DNA of 35,815 bases from an uncultured Flavobacteriales bacterium. Its GTDB lineage: Bacteria > Bacteroidota > Bacteroidia > Flavobacteriales_E > Vicingaceae. The translations under genes and the position numbers were made by a program. The DNA lies in the NCBI GenBank assembly GCA_905479325.1, contig CAJQLW010000059.1:1-35815 (forward strand). The letters run 5' to 3'. A model generated the notes under the pieces. That model saw nothing but the letters and a program-made list of their open reading frames with translations, searched no databases and was not told the DNA's origin. Shown here one piece after another: positions 7,988 to 15,302 of this stretch; position 1 is the first letter of the stretch, and the number at the start of each line of letters is the position of its first letter.

Positions 7988-8767
7988 ATGAAAGAGAAAC
8001 TAAAGGCATTTGAGCGGTTATTGAATATTATGGATGACCTAAGGACGAAGTGCCCTTGGGATATGAAGCAGACCATGGAAAGTCTTCGATACTTAACTAT
8101 TGAAGAAATGTATGAGCTTTCTGATGCAATTGTAGAGGGAGATTTAGAGGAGGTGAAAAAAGAGCTTGGAGACTTGATGTTGCATTTGGTTTTTTATTCA
8201 AAAATTGGAGAAGAGAAAAATGCTTTTGACATGGCTAGTGTTTTAAATGGTATTTGCGAAAAGCTAATTCACAGGCATCCTCACATATACGGAGACACTA
8301 AGGTGAAAGATGAAAAAGAGGTAATGGCCAATTGGGAAAAGATTAAATTGAAGGAGGGCAGTAACAAAGATAAATCTGTATTAGAAGGTGTGCCAAAATC
8401 ACTTCCGGCATTGGTTAAAGCTATTCGAATTCAGGACAAAGCTAGGGGAGTTGGTTTTGATTGGGAAAAGCCCGAACAAGTTTTTGAAAAAGTAGAGGAG
8501 GAAATAGCCGAGTTGAAGGTTGAAGTTGAAGCGCCAAATTCTTCGCAAGAAAAGGTGGAGGCGGAGTTTGGAGATGTGCTGTTTTCGATGATTAATTATG
8601 CTCGTTTCATTGGAGTAAACCCCGAAGATGCTTTGGAAAAAACGAATAAAAAATTCATTAAGCGGTTTAAATACCTAGAAGTTGAATCTAAAAAAGATGG
8701 GAAACAAATGGGTGAAATGTCTTTAGCTGAAATGGACGAATATTGGAATAGAGCAAAAAAAATGTAA
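7988..8767 (+). CDS. mazG: Nucleoside triphosphate pyrophosphohydrolase MazG
   Basis: Hydrolyses NTPs and dNTPs to monophosphate and pyrophosphate (house-cleaning, or modulation of the (p)ppGpp response). From ATG 7988 the protein is 259 aa, like E. coli MazG (263). Two tandem MazG domains are visible: about 10-120 with CPWDMKQTMESLRYLTIEE, the metal-binding E-x2-E of EEMYELSDA and E/D of KKELGDLMLHLVFY, then HPHIYGD; and about 140-255 with GVGFDWEKPEQV, EEEIAELKVE and EAEFGDVLFSMINYAR. The frame is open upstream to 7805, but that stretch overlaps the antisense dehydrogenase gene and the promoter, so it is left out. Confidence 0.96.
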   Translation: MKEKLKAFERLLNIMDDLRTKCPWDMKQTMESLRYLTIEEMYELSDAIVEGDLEEVKKELGDLMLHLVFYSKIGEEKNAFDMASVLNGICEKLIHRHPHIYGDTKVKDEKEVMANWEKIKLKEGSNKDKSVLEGVPKSLPALVKAIRIQDKARGVGFDWEKPEQVFEKVEEEIAELKVEVEAPNSSQEKVEAEFGDVLFSMINYARFIGVNPEDALEKTNKKFIKRFKYLEVESKKDGKQMGEMSLAEMDEYWNRAKKM

Positions 8768-8808
8768 TTACGAATCCGATAATTGCTAATTATCAAATTA
8801 ATAATTGT

Positions 8809-10677
8809 TTAAGCTCTTTCCGATAATTCTAACCAGCGTAATTCTTTCTCATCTAGTTCATCAATCAGCTTTGCAATGGCTTCTGAAGTTTCTAGATTTT
8901 CAGCATCGGTAGCGGCATCGGATAATGTTTCCGTTAATTCTACTTTTTTAGCTTCTAATTTTTGAATTTCCTTTTCTAATTTGTTGTACTCTCGCCTTTC
9001 ATTATAACTTAGTTTTTCAGCATAACTATCGGTTTTCTCTTCAACTTTTTTAGGTGCTTGAACTGCTTTAGGACTTGAGGCGTTTCCCTCCTTACTTTTT
9101 TGTAATTCTATTATTTCGCTGTATGTTTTGTTATAATCTTTTATTTCCCCCTCTCCCTTAAAGTAAAAAATATGATCTGCAAGATTGTCCATAAATGCCC
9201 TGTCGTGAGAAACAATTAGCAAGCAGCCTGGGAATTCTTGAAGGAAATCTTCAAGGATTTGAATGGTCTTAATATCCAAATCGTTAGTAGGTTCATCTAA
9301 AATTAAAAAGTTTGGATTGCTCATTAATATAGTGAGCAAGTATAGGCGCTTTTTTTCTCCTCCACTTAATTTTGATGCATAGGTGTATTGTTGTTTCGGA
9401 GGGAATAAGAATTTTTCTAGTAATTGAGATGCAGTTATTTTTTTTCCCTTTTCAAGCGGAATAATTTCTGCAATGTCCTTCACAATGTCAATTATTCTTT
9501 TGTCCTCAGAGAGTTGAATCCCTTTCTGAGTATAATATCCAAATTGAACTGTTTCGCCGGTAACTACTTTTCCTCCATCTACTTCTTCAAGACCCATAAT
9601 TAAATTCAAGAAGGTAGTTTTTCCAACTCCATTCTTTCCTGCGATTCCAATTTTATCACCTTTTTTAAAGGTATAATTGAAATCGTCAACTATTTTGAGG
9701 GTATCAAATGACTTTTTTACATGGTGCAGTTCAAGAATTTTACTGCCCAATCGCTCAGATTTAATAGAGAGTTGAACTTCATCTTTATTAATTCTTTGTT
9801 TTGCTTTTTTCTCTGTTTCGTAAAACCGATCTTCTCTCGATTTTGCCTTGGTTGCCCGCGCTTTTGGCATTCTGCGCATCCATTCAATTTCCTTTCGGTA
9901 AAGGTTTTTTGCTTTGCCTATTTCAGCGCTTAAATTTTCTTCTCGCTCAGCCTTCTTTTCAATAAAATATTCATAATCTCCTGTATACATATGAGCTTGG
10001 CCCCCGTCTAATTCCAAAATTTGGTTACAAACTCTACTTAAAAAGTAACGGTCGTGAGTTACCATAAATAAGCTAATGTTTGGGCCGGCTAAATATTCTT
10101 CTAACCATTCAATCATAGAAATATCTAAGTGGTTGGTAGGTTCATCTAAGATAAACACGTCCGGCTCATCAACAATCAATTTAATCAGTGCAATTCTTTT
10201 CTTTTGACCTCCGGAAAGTACATCAATAGGTTGGTTTTTACCCAGGCTATCCATTCCGAAAATGCTCAGCAGCTTGTCAATTTTTGCTTCGTAGTCCCAA
10301 GCTTTACTCGAATCCATTAAGTTCAGCGCCTTTTGCATGGCATCATCATCTTCAGGATTTTCTATGGCAAACTCATAACTATTTAAAGCACGAACAAAAT
10401 CGTTATCGGAGCCGTAAAGCACTTCCTTAACTGTATTAAATTCCTTGAATGGATTATCTTGGCGCAGGTAACCAACAGAGATGCCATTTCGCCAAACGAT
10501 ATTACCTGAATCAGGGTTAGTATCACCTGATAACATTTCGAGTAGGGTTGTTTTCCCTCCACCATTTTTGGCAACAAGAGCCATTTTTTGACCTTGGTCT
10601 AAACCAAAAGTAATGTCAGAAAATAGCACTCTTTCGCCAAATCTTTTGGCAATTTCTTCAACGGAAAGTAAATTCAT
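8809..10677 (-). CDS. uup: ABC-F family ATPase, Uup-like
   Basis: Soluble protein with two ABC ATPase domains and no membrane segments. The first Walker A is AKNGGGKTT (36-44), followed by LSGGQKKR and LDEPTNHLD; the second is GKNGVGKTT with LSGGEKKR and LDEPTNDLD. The segment between the domains (about 235-300, basic and helical, with WMRRMPKARATKAKSR) is the ABC-F linker that reaches into the ribosomal E site. The C-terminal 70 or so residues form a predicted coiled coil (ERREYNKLEKEIQKLEAKKV), characteristic of Uup, which binds branched DNA and ribosomes. At 622 aa it is close to E. coli Uup (635). It starts 3 nt after the stop of the TPR lipoprotein gene, so the two form an operon. The first Walker A has Gly and Thr where NG-x-GKST is usual. 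Confidence 0.9.
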   Translation of the reverse strand: MNLLSVEEIAKRFGERVLFSDITFGLDQGQKMALVAKNGGGKTTLLEMLSGDTNPDSGNIVWRNGISVGYLRQDNPFKEFNTVKEVLYGSDNDFVRALNSYEFAIENPEDDDAMQKALNLMDSSKAWDYEAKIDKLLSIFGMDSLGKNQPIDVLSGGQKKRIALIKLIVDEPDVFILDEPTNHLDISMIEWLEEYLAGPNISLFMVTHDRYFLSRVCNQILELDGGQAHMYTGDYEYFIEKKAEREENLSAEIGKAKNLYRKEIEWMRRMPKARATKAKSREDRFYETEKKAKQRINKDEVQLSIKSERLGSKILELHHVKKSFDTLKIVDDFNYTFKKGDKIGIAGKNGVGKTTFLNLIMGLEEVDGGKVVTGETVQFGYYTQKGIQLSEDKRIIDIVKDIAEIIPLEKGKKITASQLLEKFLFPPKQQYTYASKLSGGEKKRLYLLTILMSNPNFLILDEPTNDLDIKTIQILEDFLQEFPGCLLIVSHDRAFMDNLADHIFYFKGEGEIKDYNKTYSEIIELQKSKEGNASSPKAVQAPKKVEEKTDSYAEKLSYNERREYNKLEKEIQKLEAKKVELTETLSDAATDAENLETSEAIAKLIDELDEKELRWLELSERA

Positions 10678-10680
10678 AGT

Positions 10681-11721
10681 TTAATTATTCAGCCTGCTTA
10701 GGCCTTGTGCAGCGTAATCGTAACTGGGGTCAATTTCTAATGCTTTTCTATAGTCTTTTGCTGCATTATTTATATCTCCCAGCATTTCAAATGCGTATCC
10801 TCTGTTATAGTAAGCTTCTTTGTATCTTGGGTCTACAGCAATAGCATCGGTAAAGTATTGTTGAGACTGGCGATATAGTTTCAAGTAAAACAAGTGCACA
10901 TACCCCATATTGTAATGCGCCTCTCTAAAGTCTGGGTGATTTTTAATAGCTGATGTGTAAGTCTGCATTGCTTCGTTGTACATTTCATGCTCTTGTTCGT
11001 ACATCCCTTTGCTATACAAAACTCTTCTTTCATTTGGATTAATTTCTAACGCATTTTTAAAATATTCTAAAGCAATAGGGTTGTTTAGTTCGCTATAAAT
11101 AAGTCCAAGTTCTAAGTAGGCATCAAAATAATTAGGATCTTGTTCCACTGCTGTTTGATAACTGCTAATCGATTTTGCTGTATCGCCAATTTCTAAGAAA
11201 TTAAAACCTTTTAAATAGTAGGCTTCTGCGTTGTACATGTTGTATTTTATTGCGAGGTCGGCATACGAAATTGACTTTGTGTTGTTTCTAGCAACCAAGT
11301 ACAATTGACTGTAGGCTACTTGGATATCGCTGTTCTCGGGGTAAATTTTATTCGCTCTATCCAAAACATTTAGACTAAGTTCAAGTTTTCCGCTTTTAGT
11401 TAAGAAGTCAGCTTGTTTAAGAATGGTGGGTAAGTACATCGTATCAATTCGAAAAGCTCTGTTGATGTCCTGCATAGCTTCTTTTGCATTTTGATTTTCT
11501 AAATAGAAATCTGCTCGTTCTAGGTACAAGTCCTTATTGTTCACATCGGCTCTAATTTTGTCATTTAAAGTATTTAGTGTAGAATCTGATTTACTTAAGT
11601 TCGACTCTACGTTGGTGTTATCCTTTTCAGTTGTGAGTTCTTCTTGCTTGTTGTTTGTTTCTGCTTTGGGTTGGCAAGCAATAAAGCTTACTAACATTGT
11701 TATGTAAAATAATGTTCTCAT
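10681..11721 (-). CDS. TPR-repeat lipoprotein
   Basis: A 346-aa exported protein. The N-terminus MRTLFYITMLVSFIACQPKA is a lipoprotein signal peptide with the lipobox cysteine at residue 16 (FIAC). A low-complexity charged linker (about 20-50) is followed by about eight tetratricopeptide repeats to the C-terminus, with typical pieces such as AEAYYLKGFNFLEIGDTAKS, FDAYLELGLIYSELNNPIAL and KEAYYNRGYAFEMLGDINNA. TPRs scaffold protein-protein contacts; no enzyme motif is present. It probably sits in the periplasm or on the outer membrane. It is translationally close (3 nt) to the ABC-F gene downstream and lies after the recA terminator. Its partner is unknown. Confidence 0.9.
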   Translation of the reverse strand: MRTLFYITMLVSFIACQPKAETNNKQEELTTEKDNTNVESNLSKSDSTLNTLNDKIRADVNNKDLYLERADFYLENQNAKEAMQDINRAFRIDTMYLPTILKQADFLTKSGKLELSLNVLDRANKIYPENSDIQVAYSQLYLVARNNTKSISYADLAIKYNMYNAEAYYLKGFNFLEIGDTAKSISSYQTAVEQDPNYFDAYLELGLIYSELNNPIALEYFKNALEINPNERRVLYSKGMYEQEHEMYNEAMQTYTSAIKNHPDFREAHYNMGYVHLFYLKLYRQSQQYFTDAIAVDPRYKEAYYNRGYAFEMLGDINNAAKDYRKALEIDPSYDYAAQGLSRLNN

Positions 11722-11732
11722 ACTATAGTAAA

Positions 11733-11765
11733 TAAAAAGTCCCGAACACCTGTGGCGTTCGGGAC
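11733..11765 (-). terminator. Terminator after recA
   Basis: GTCCCGAAC (11739-11747) and GTTCGGGAC (11757-11765) form a perfect 9-bp stem with a 9-nt loop. On the minus strand it is followed by TTTTTATTT. It lies 39 nt beyond the recA stop and just upstream of the TPR lipoprotein gene. Confidence 0.9.
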
Positions 11766-11804
11766 AAATTTAATCAAAGCATTATAGCTTTATCGCAAAG
11801 TCAA

Positions 11805-12812
11805 CTAAACTTGTGCCATTGTTTCTCTAATTTTTACTTCTATTTCTTCCATTAAATCTGGGTTGTCTTCGATTAGTTGTTTTACAGCATCTCTACCTTG
11901 CCCTAATTTAGTATCGCCATAGCTAAACCAGCTGCCACTTTTCTTCACAACACCTAGTTCAACTCCCATATCAATTACTTCTCCAGATCTAGAAATTCCT
12001 TTACCATACATAATATCGAATTCCACTTTTCTGAATGGCGGAGCAACTTTATTTTTAACAATTTTCACCTTTGTTCTGTTACCTATAATCTCTTCTCCAT
12101 TTTTAATTTGAGCACTTCTTCTAATGTCAATTCTTACAGAAGAATAAAATTTCAATGCATTACCACCGGTTGTCGTTTCAGGATTTCCGAACATCACTCC
12201 AATTTTTTCTCTCAATTGGTTAATGAAGATACAAGTACAGCCCGTTCTACTAATGGTTCCTGTTAATTTTCTCAATGCTTGAGACATTAAACGAGCTTGT
12301 AAACCCATTCTTGAGTCGCCCATATCTCCTTCAATCTCAGCTTTTGGAGTTAAGGCTGCAACAGAGTCAATTACAATTAAGTCAATCGCACCTGAACGGA
12401 TTAGGTTATCTGCAATTTCTAATGCTTGCTCACCATTGTCTGGTTGAGAGATAAAAAGATTTTCTGTATCAACACCTAAGCTTTCTGCATAAAACTGATC
12501 GAAAGCATGTTCCGCATCAATAAAAGCTGCAATGCCTCCTTGTTTCTGAACTTCAGCAATGGCATGAATTGTTAAAGTAGTTTTACCTGAAGATTCTGGA
12601 CCATAAATTTCTACGATTCTTCCTCTTGGGTAACCACCAACACCTAATGCAACATCTAGCGCAACAGATCCAGATGGAATTGATTCAACATCTACCACAG
12701 CGCGATCACCGAGCTTCATGATAGAGCCTTTTCCGTATGTTTTTTCTAACTTATCTATAGTTAGTTGAAGTGCTTTTAGCTTCTCTGCGTTTTGTTCTTT
12801 CTTTTCAGCCAT
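11805..12812 (-). CDS. recA: Recombinase RecA
   Basis: ATP-dependent strand-exchange protein and SOS coprotease. At 335 aa it is full length, with the Walker A motif GPESSGKTT, the MAW-type segment [20 protein letters not shown]-binding loop 1 [20 protein letters not shown] and loop 2 region [30 protein letters not shown]. The acidic C-terminal tail of E. coli RecA is largely missing; the protein ends [15 protein letters not shown]. It lies 11 nt after bcp and is probably cotranscribed with it. I see no LexA-box-like palindrome upstream. Confidence 0.98.
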   Translation of the reverse strand: MAEKKEQNAEKLKALQLTIDKLEKTYGKGSIMKLGDRAVVDVESIPSGSVALDVALGVGGYPRGRIVEIYGPESSGKTTLTIHAIAEVQKQGGIAAFIDAEHAFDQFYAESLGVDTENLFISQPDNGEQALEIADNLIRSGAIDLIVIDSVAALTPKAEIEGDMGDSRMGLQARLMSQALRKLTGTISRTGCTCIFINQLREKIGVMFGNPETTTGGNALKFYSSVRIDIRRSAQIKNGEEIIGNRTKVKIVKNKVAPPFRKVEFDIMYGKGISRSGEVIDMGVELGVVKKSGSWFSYGDTKLGQGRDAVKQLIEDNPDLMEEIEVKIRETMAQV

Positions 12813-12823
12813 TGTAGTTTGAT

Positions 12824-13279
12824 TTAGTCTTTTAATATTTGTTGGGTGTGCTCTTTTGTTTTAACTTTTTGAATAATTTCTTCAATTTTACCTTCCTCAT
12901 CAATAATAAAGGTAGTTCTATGAATTCCATCGTATTCTTTTCCCATAAATTTCTTTAATCCCCAAACCCCGTAATCTTGAATTACTTTTTTATCGGTATC
13001 AGCTAATAGGGTAAAGGGTAAGTCGTACTTCGAAATAAATTTTTGGTGCTTTGCTTCATCGTCTGCACTTACACCCACTACTTCATAACCTCTTTTTTGA
13101 AGTTCAGCATAATTATCTTTTAGGTTACATGCCTGAGCAGTGCAACCAGGAGTGCTATCTTTTGGGTAAAAATATAACACTACTTTTTTACCTTTATGAG
13201 CGGATAAGCTGAAGTTATTTCCGTTCTCATCTTTTGCGTTTATTTCTGGAGCTTGATCTCCAACTTTTAAATGAAACAT
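12824..13279 (-). CDS. bcp: Thioredoxin-dependent thiol peroxidase (Bcp/PrxQ peroxiredoxin)
   Basis: A 151-aa peroxiredoxin that reduces H2O2 and organic hydroperoxides using thioredoxin. The peroxidatic cysteine is C46 in [11 protein letters not shown] and the resolving cysteine is C51, the five-residue spacing of the atypical 2-Cys Bcp type. [20 protein letters not shown] is the family signature. No signal peptide is present, so it is cytoplasmic. Gene order bcp-recA with an 11-nt gap suggests joint expression of oxidant removal and DNA repair. It is divergent from nth. Confidence 0.96.
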   Translation of the reverse strand: MFHLKVGDQAPEINAKDENGNNFSLSAHKGKKVVLYFYPKDSTPGCTAQACNLKDNYAELQKRGYEVVGVSADDEAKHQKFISKYDLPFTLLADTDKKVIQDYGVWGLKKFMGKEYDGIHRTTFIIDEEGKIEEIIQKVKTKEHTQQILKD

Positions 13280-13408
13280 AGTCTTGACGAAATTATTGTC
13301 GTTATCTTGCCGAGTAAAATAACAATTATTTGTAAATAGATTTAATTTTTATAGAAATTAGTACAATTTATTCGACCAAAGGTTTAGCCCAATGCGAATT
13401 TCAGCAAG

Positions 13409-13416
13409 TATATTTG
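13409..13416 (+). promoter_or_regulatory. Bacteroidota -7 element for nth, 7 nt from the ATG
   Basis: TATATTTG is an exact TAnnTTTG match ending 7 nt before the nth start codon at 13424. The transcription start should fall within a few bases of the ATG, so the mRNA should be nearly leaderless. Confidence 0.6.
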
Positions 13417-13423
13417 TGCTTGT

Positions 13424-14059
13424 ATGAAAAAGTCCGAAAAAGTTTCATTTGTTATCAACAAGCTACAAGAGCTGTATCCGGTAATTCCAATTCCTTTAGA
13501 CCATAAGGATCCGTATACATTGCTGGTTGCTGTTTTATTATCGGCACAATGCACTGACATTCGTGTAAATCAAGTAACGCCAAGCTTATGGGAGTTGGCT
13601 GATAACCCTAAAGACATGATGCGTCAGAACGTGGATGATATTAAAGCGATTATCCGTCCCTGTGGATTATCTCCCCAAAAGTCAAAAGCCATTCATCGTT
13701 TGTCTGAAATTATAATGGAAAAGCACGACGGAAAAGTGCCCGAAACGTTTGAAGAGCTGGAAGAATTGCCAGGAGTAGGGCATAAGACCGCTTCAGTAGT
13801 CATGTCGCAGGCTTTTGGAGTGCCAGCTTTCCCTGTTGATACGCATATTCATCGTTTAATGTACCGTTGGAATTTAACCAATGGCAAAAATGTGACACAA
13901 ACTGAAAAAGATGCGAAGCGATTGTTTCCGAGAGAGTTGTGGAATGATTTGCACCTCCAAATCATATTCTTTGGCAGGGAATATTGCAAAGCAAGACCTC
14001 ATGCTCCATTGGAATGCCCAATTTGCTCTAAGGTTGGAAGAGCCGGTTTATTTAAGTAA
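13424..14059 (+). CDS. nth: Endonuclease III (DNA glycosylase/AP lyase), degenerate Fe-S motif
   Basis: Base-excision repair enzyme for oxidised pyrimidines, 211 aa. The helix-hairpin-helix motif LPGVGHKTASVV contains the catalytic lysine K121, and the catalytic aspartate is D139 in FPVDTHIHRLMYRW. The C-terminal loop that normally binds a 4Fe-4S cluster by C-x6-C-x2-C-x5-C is altered: C188, C198 and C201 are spaced x9 and x2, and no fourth cysteine follows before the protein ends at K211. The cluster may therefore be lost or bound differently. Catalytic residues are intact, so activity is expected. It is divergent from bcp and followed by its own hairpin. Confidence 0.95.
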   Translation: MKKSEKVSFVINKLQELYPVIPIPLDHKDPYTLLVAVLLSAQCTDIRVNQVTPSLWELADNPKDMMRQNVDDIKAIIRPCGLSPQKSKAIHRLSEIIMEKHDGKVPETFEELEELPGVGHKTASVVMSQAFGVPAFPVDTHIHRLMYRWNLTNGKNVTQTEKDAKRLFPRELWNDLHLQIIFFGREYCKARPHAPLECPICSKVGRAGLFK

Positions 14060-14083
14060 ACAGAGTCTTTTATGAACACAAAA

Positions 14084-14115
14084 AACGGAAGCCCAAAATT
14101 GAACTTCCGTTTCTT
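14084..14115 (+). terminator. Probable terminator of nth
   Basis: AACGGAAG (14084-14091) and CTTCCGTT (14104-14111) form a perfect 8-bp stem with a 12-nt loop, followed by TCTTATA. The T tract is weak. On the minus strand the trailing AAAAAA tract becomes T-rich, so the hairpin could also act for minus-strand transcripts. Confidence 0.65.
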
Positions 14116-14162
14116 ATAAGATTTAGCTTGCTCCTTCCGCTGACGCTATATCGCAATTACGA

Positions 14163-14360
14163 TTAATTCAAAACATTCTCTATATATCCGAAGTTATCAG
14201 ATTTTCGAACGCTTAATGCTTTTGAAAAAGCTAAGATGTTTTGAATGGAAGAGTTGTTTGGGGATTGCTGCACCTTTTTGTTCTCCGTTTGGAGTTGCCG
14301 GTTAAGATTGTTTTCGTTTTCAGTAAGTTCTTGGAAATCAAAATGAGTAAATATTGCCAT
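14163..14360 (-). CDS. Small uncharacterised protein, 65 aa
   Basis: Starts at ATG 14360 (MAIFTHFDFQELTENENNLN) and contains a glutamine/asparagine-rich middle (about 20-40) with a helical tail. I recognise no domain, signal peptide or membrane segment. It stands alone between the nth terminator and the sigma-factor terminator and shares their strand arrangement. Its composition is not that of a non-coding frame: there is a clean start, and hydrophobic and polar residues alternate in helix-like fashion. Evidence is limited to this, so it could still be a chance ORF. Confidence 0.5.
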   Translation of the reverse strand: MAIFTHFDFQELTENENNLNRQLQTENKKVQQSPNNSSIQNILAFSKALSVRKSDNFGYIENVLN

Positions 14361-14435
14361 ACGCAGATTTTAAGTTTAGTTTAAATCAAAACGTCGTTGG
14401 CTTTCTTTTATTGCAAGTTGTTCTAAAAATTAGGC

Positions 14436-14490
14436 AATAAAAATCCCTGATTAATTCTTGAATTGAAATTCAATTGCCAATCAGGGATTT
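14436..14490 (-). terminator. Terminator of the sigma-factor gene
   Basis: AAATCCCTGATT (14441-14452) and AATCAGGGATTT (14479-14490) form a perfect 12-bp stem. The 26-nt loop contains a further small inverted repeat (GAATTGAAATTC region). On the minus strand it is followed by TTTTTATTG. It lies 22 nt after the sigma-factor stop. Confidence 0.88.
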
Positions 14491-14512
14491 AAATCTGTAT
14501 ATGTATGTTTTA

Positions 14513-15103
14513 TTAGTTCACGTATGAAATGTTTTTCTTCTCAGCCATTTTACGTAAGTTGACTAATGCATAACGCATTCTACCCAAAGCAGTGTTAATG
14601 CTCACATTGGTTCGTTCTGCAATTTCTTTAAAACTCATGTCGAAATACATCCGCATCATCAGCACTTCTTTTTGGTCATCTGGTAATTGGTGAACGAGCT
14701 TTTTTATATCGCCCATCAATTGCCCGTGGATTGCTGTTTCTTCAACCGTTTTGGATTCATCTGGTATAATGTCAAAAATGTCAAAATCAGGACCTCCGTT
14801 AGTGGTTGGGTATTTTTTATTTCTTCTAAAGTGGTCAATCATTAGGTTATGAGCAATACGGTTTACCCAAGGTAAAAATTTACCCTCTTCATTGTAGCCA
14901 CCTTTCTTTAAGGTTCGTATGGCTTTCATAAAAGTTTCTTGAAAAATATCGTTTGCGAGCATTTCATCCCGAATGGTAAACATGATGTACGAGAACACCT
15001 TGTCTTTGTAACGATTTAATAAGATTTCGAAGGAAGTTTCTTTTCCTTCTAAATATTGCCTGATCAACACCTGATCACTTTGAAATTTAGTTTCCATAAA
15101 CAT
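14513..15103 (-). CDS. RNA polymerase sigma factor, sigma-70/ECF family
   Basis: A 196-aa two-domain sigma factor. Region 2 (about 25-100) has YIMFTIRDEMLANDIFQETF for core binding and WVNRIAHNLMIDHFRR for -10 recognition. Region 4 (about 130-190) has LPDDQKEVLMMRMYFDMSFK followed by EIAERTNVSINTALGRMRYA, the helix-turn-helix that reads the -35. Regions 1 and 3 are absent, as in ECF factors. No anti-sigma gene is adjacent. This resembles the widely conserved stand-alone sigma-70-like factor of Bacteroidota, but I cannot name its regulon. Translation may begin at M1 or at M3 (METKF), two codons downstream. It is divergent from uvrA, with about 200 bp between. Confidence 0.93.
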   Translation of the reverse strand: MFMETKFQSDQVLIRQYLEGKETSFEILLNRYKDKVFSYIMFTIRDEMLANDIFQETFMKAIRTLKKGGYNEEGKFLPWVNRIAHNLMIDHFRRNKKYPTTNGGPDFDIFDIIPDESKTVEETAIHGQLMGDIKKLVHQLPDDQKEVLMMRMYFDMSFKEIAERTNVSINTALGRMRYALVNLRKMAEKKNISYVN

Positions 15104-15263
15104 ATACAGTTTTAGCTTTGTAAAAAATAAAGCGAGTTATAAAAAAGTAATGTTTAGACTATAGGCGTTGTTTTGTTTTTATATAATACGAACTAAAACG
15201 TGTGTTGGTTGGTATTATTGTGTAAATAAAATTTATTTTCCAAAAATACTGAAAGTTCCGACC

Positions 15264-15271
15264 TAAATTTG
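15264..15271 (+). promoter_or_regulatory. Bacteroidota -7 element for uvrA
   Basis: TAAATTTG is an exact TAnnTTTG match, 31 nt before the uvrA ATG at 15303. No convincing -33 TTG lies at 17-23 bp upstream. No SOS-box-like dyad is seen nearby. Confidence 0.5.
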
Positions 15272-15302
15272 TCGTGCAGCTGTTAAAAAAACAATATTAC
15301 TT

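Noticed and set aside
14513..15103. Sigma factor as part of a sigma/anti-sigma TonB regulation cassette
   Set aside because: No anti-sigma factor, SusC/SusD-like or TonB receptor gene is adjacent; the gene stands alone between uvrA and a small ORF.
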